From: Thiocapsa rosea | Lineage (GTDB): Bacteria > Pseudomonadota > Gammaproteobacteria > Chromatiales > Chromatiaceae | Length of the DNA: 64,000 bases | Assembly: GCF_003634315.1 (NCBI RefSeq) | Contig: NZ_RBXL01000001.1 | Coordinates: forward strand, 666,501 to 730,500 | Reading direction: 5' to 3' | Translations under genes and position numbers: made by a program | The notes under the pieces: generated by a model | What the model saw: the letters and a program-made list of their open reading frames with translations, nothing else | What the model was told of the DNA's origin: nothing | Databases searched by the model: none | Shown here: piece by piece, positions 62,056-64,000 of the stretch | How positions within the stretch are numbered: the stretch's first letter is position 1 | How the letters are laid out: every line of letters begins with the position of its first letter

Positions 62056-63198
62056 TGCCTTGCGGGCGCGCATGAGCTCGATGAAACGATCGAAGAGCGG
62101 TGCGAGATCATGGGGACCCGGACTGGCCTCGGGGTGACCCTGGAATCCGAATGCGGGGCGATCACGATGCCGGATGCCCTGCAGACTGCCGTCGAACAAG
62201 GAGCGATGGGTGGCCTCGACCGTCGGGGGCAGACTCTCCTCGTCGACCGCGAAGCCGTGGTTCTGGCTGCTGATCATGACCTCGCCGGTGGCGAGGTCCT
62301 GCACCGGGTGATTCGCACCGTGATGGCCGAACTTCATCTTCAGCGTGCGCGCGCCGCTGGCGAGGCCCAGCAGCTGGTGGCCGAGACAGATGCCGAAGAG
62401 CGGCATGTCGGCATCCAGCAGCTCGCGGATCGCCTCGATCGCATAATCGCAGGGCTCCGGATCGCCCGGACCGTTGGACAGAAAGACCCCGTCAGGCTTC
62501 AGACCCAGCACCGTCGTCGCCGGCATGTGCGCGGGGACGACCGTGACGTGGCAGCCGCGCGAGGCGAGCATCCGCAGGATGTTGCGCTTGATGCCGTAGT
62601 CGTAGGCGACGACATGGAAGGGCAGACGATCGCCGACCGGATGAATGGACTCGGGATGGCCCTCGCCCAGCACCCAGACGCCTTGGGTCCAGGCATAGGT
62701 CTCGGAGGTCGAGGCATGCTGCGCCAGATCCATCCCCTTGAGGCCCGGAAAGCCCTGCGCCTCGCGCAGCGCCGCCGCCTCGTCGATCCCGTCGCCGGCC
62801 TGAAGGCAGCCGTTTTGGGCGCCCTTCTCGCGCAGCAGTCGGGTCAACCGTCGGGTGTCGATATCGGCGATGCCGACGATGCCTTGGCGCCGCAGATAGG
62901 CGTCGAGACGCTCGGTCATGCGAAAGTTGCTGGGCAGGATCGGCAGGTCGCGGATGATAAGACCGGCGGCCTGAACGCGGTCGGACTCCTCGTCCTCCGG
63001 GTTCGTCCCGACATTGCCGATATGCGGGTAGGTCAGGGTGACGAGCTGTCGCAGATAGGAGGGATCGGTGAGGATCTCCTGATATCCGGACATAGCGGTG
63101 TTGAACACCACCTCGCCGACGCTCGATCCATCGGCGCCGATCGACGTTCCCCGGAAGACGGAGCCGTCCTCCAGCACGAGTACCGCGGGTTTGCTCAA
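62053..63198 (-). CDS. carA: Carbamoyl-phosphate synthase, small (glutaminase) subunit
   Basis: Supplies ammonia from glutamine to CarB. 381 residues from TTG 63198, preceded by GGAG 6-7 bases away, giving [17 protein letters not shown]; the frame is open to 63444 without similarity. The class I amidotransferase domain has nucleophile Cys271 in [12 protein letters not shown] and the His/Glu pair in [12 protein letters not shown]. In carAB operons the genes are usually close; here a 193-bp repeat element lies between. Upstream, 255 bases hold the promoter region with a TGCGTC-TCG-GACGCA hairpin near 63425-63439. Confidence 0.96.
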   Translation of the reverse strand: MSKPAVLVLEDGSVFRGTSIGADGSSVGEVVFNTAMSGYQEILTDPSYLRQLVTLTYPHIGNVGTNPEDEESDRVQAAGLIIRDLPILPSNFRMTERLDAYLRRQGIVGIADIDTRRLTRLLREKGAQNGCLQAGDGIDEAAALREAQGFPGLKGMDLAQHASTSETYAWTQGVWVLGEGHPESIHPVGDRLPFHVVAYDYGIKRNILRMLASRGCHVTVVPAHMPATTVLGLKPDGVFLSNGPGDPEPCDYAIEAIRELLDADMPLFGICLGHQLLGLASGARTLKMKFGHHGANHPVQDLATGEVMISSQNHGFAVDEESLPPTVEATHRSLFDGSLQGIRHRDRPAFGFQGHPEASPGPHDLAPLFDRFIELMRARKA

Positions 63199-63453
63199 GG
63201 GTTTCTCCGATCCGGGCGGGGGCGTACAAGGGCCGCGACGCGAACGTGGGTGACGGCACAATGTCGCCTGGGCGGGCACACAGGCACCGACCTGACCCGT
63301 CGGAATTCTAAAGAAGCCGCGCTCGAGTGTCCATGCGCACCGTGATGACGAACGACGACAAGCCGCAGAACGGCAGGGCCGAAAAGTGCTCGCGCTGCCG
63401 GCAGAGGGGTCCGCAACGAGACCTGCGTCTCGGACGCAGTGCAAGAATCAGTA

Positions 63454-63645
63454 TTAAACCGCGCCCGGCGCGGTATGCGATGTTTCGGATGGGATCGGCC
63501 AAGGCAGGCATGGCGGCCGTTGGAGCCGACGCGCTTTAATGTACTCGAAAATTTATCATTCTAAACCGCGTCCCCGCTAAGGGCTGTAGATGCACCAAAC
63601 CTCGAGCACACTCGAAAATCAGCATTTCGCCCCGGACGCGGTTTA
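63454..63645. repeat. Composite alpha+beta dispersed repeat between carA and trxC
   Basis: Alpha 63454-63539, AT-rich spacer, beta 63561-63645. The trxC TAA (63645-63643 on the minus strand) lies in the beta end. Confidence 0.88.
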
Positions 63646-64000
63646 GAGCGCCTGCCGCGCCCAGGCGATGATCCCGTTCGTATCCATCGCCCCAGCCGTG
63701 CGCGCGACCTCCGCACCCCCGCGAAACAGCGCCAGTGTCGGGATGCTGCGGATGCCGAAACGCGCACCCAGGGCTTGAGCCTCCTCGGTGTTGATCTTGA
63801 CCAGACGCATGTTCGGCTCGAGCCGAGCGGCGGCGGCCTCGAAGGCCGGGGCCATCATCCGGCAGGGTCCGCACCAGGGCGCCCAGAAATCCACCAGAAG
63901 CGGCAGATCGCTGCGCGAGAGATGGCGCGCAAATCGGGGCTCGTCCAGCGCCAGCGGCTGGCCGAGAAACAGCTGACCGTGACACTTGCCGCATTTCGCG
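63643..64000 (-). CDS. trxC: Thioredoxin 2 (N-terminus beyond window)
   Basis: The 118 visible residues start inside the zinc-binding region (AKCGKCHGQLF, second CxxC pair), followed by the thioredoxin fold with active site FWAPWCGPCRMM and cis-Pro loop IRSIPTLALF. The N-terminal zinc CxxC distinguishes TrxC from TrxA; the first pair lies outside the window. It reduces protein disulfides and helps under oxidative stress. The TAA stop is inside a dispersed repeat. The start codon is not in the window. Confidence 0.92.
   Translation of the reverse strand, partial: AKCGKCHGQLFLGQPLALDEPRFARHLSRSDLPLLVDFWAPWCGPCRMMAPAFEAAAARLEPNMRLVKINTEEAQALGARFGIRSIPTLALFRGGAEVARTAGAMDTNGIIAWARQAL

Overview
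The window is high-GC DNA, almost fully coding, from a gammaproteobacterium. Gene neighbourhoods such as rluD<>bamD, dksA-gluQ, nadE-glnB, pilS-pilR, lapB-pyrF, fmdB-aspS-nudB and carA-carB-greA are typical of that class. The exported Met/Pro-rich protein, the b561 cytochrome and the abundance of small palindromic repeats would suit a purple sulfur bacterium (Chromatiaceae, Thiocapsa-like). That placement is inference; no photosynthesis or sulfur-oxidation genes lie in the window.

Layout. 1-1750 is a decayed defence patch: a Phd/YefM-type antitoxin running off the left edge, a PglZ-domain gene broken by two frameshifts and a stop, and a three-repeat CRISPR relic without cas genes. 2161-8602 holds dnaE, a PqiA-like membrane protein and sthA. 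9055-9711 encodes an exported protein with 15-residue Met/Pro repeats behind a good promoter and a long leader. 9794-22458 is housekeeping: gshA, prc, def, a GcvR-like ACT protein, pgeF, rluD, bamD, glnB, nadE, sucCD. 22605-27433 has pilS, pilR and argA. 27577-41274 has a large MscS-family channel, a 59-codon gene, cytochrome b561, dksA, gluQ, yaeQ, galU, pyrF, lapB, an SDR enzyme, an exported unknown and an HBM/HAMP membrane sensor without output domain. 41275-45856 has an FHA plus degenerate phosphatase gene coupled to a Na/Pi cotransporter gene split by an ISAzo13-like element. 46033-52864 has an ABC exporter, a CBS protein and a SNF2 helicase/SWIM protein pair. 53217-64000 has nudB, aspS, fmdB, vapBC, an SDR, greA, carB, carA and the end of trxC.

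The most unusual feature is a family of about 86-bp palindromic units with ends TTAAACCGCG...CGCGGTTTAA. They occur at 11 loci. At 10 of these the TAA stop codon of the adjacent gene lies inside the terminal repeat; at the eleventh the unit starts 2 bp after a TAA. At four loci two unit types (alpha and beta) are joined by a short AT-rich spacer, one of them filling the carA-carB gap. Three other repeat families are present: GTTGTC/GACAAC hexamer hairpins, a pair of inverted heptamer arrays, and clusters of 16-18 bp palindromes that bracket the SNF2/SWIM pair.

Functional themes: DNA replication and translation (dnaE, aspS, gluQ, def, rluD), the stringent and nitrogen response (dksA, glnB, nadE), redox (sthA, gshA, trxC, cytochrome b561), envelope quality control (prc, bamD, lapB, mechanosensitive channel), pili control (pilSR) and arginine/pyrimidine supply (argA, carAB, pyrF). 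I found no tRNA or rRNA genes.
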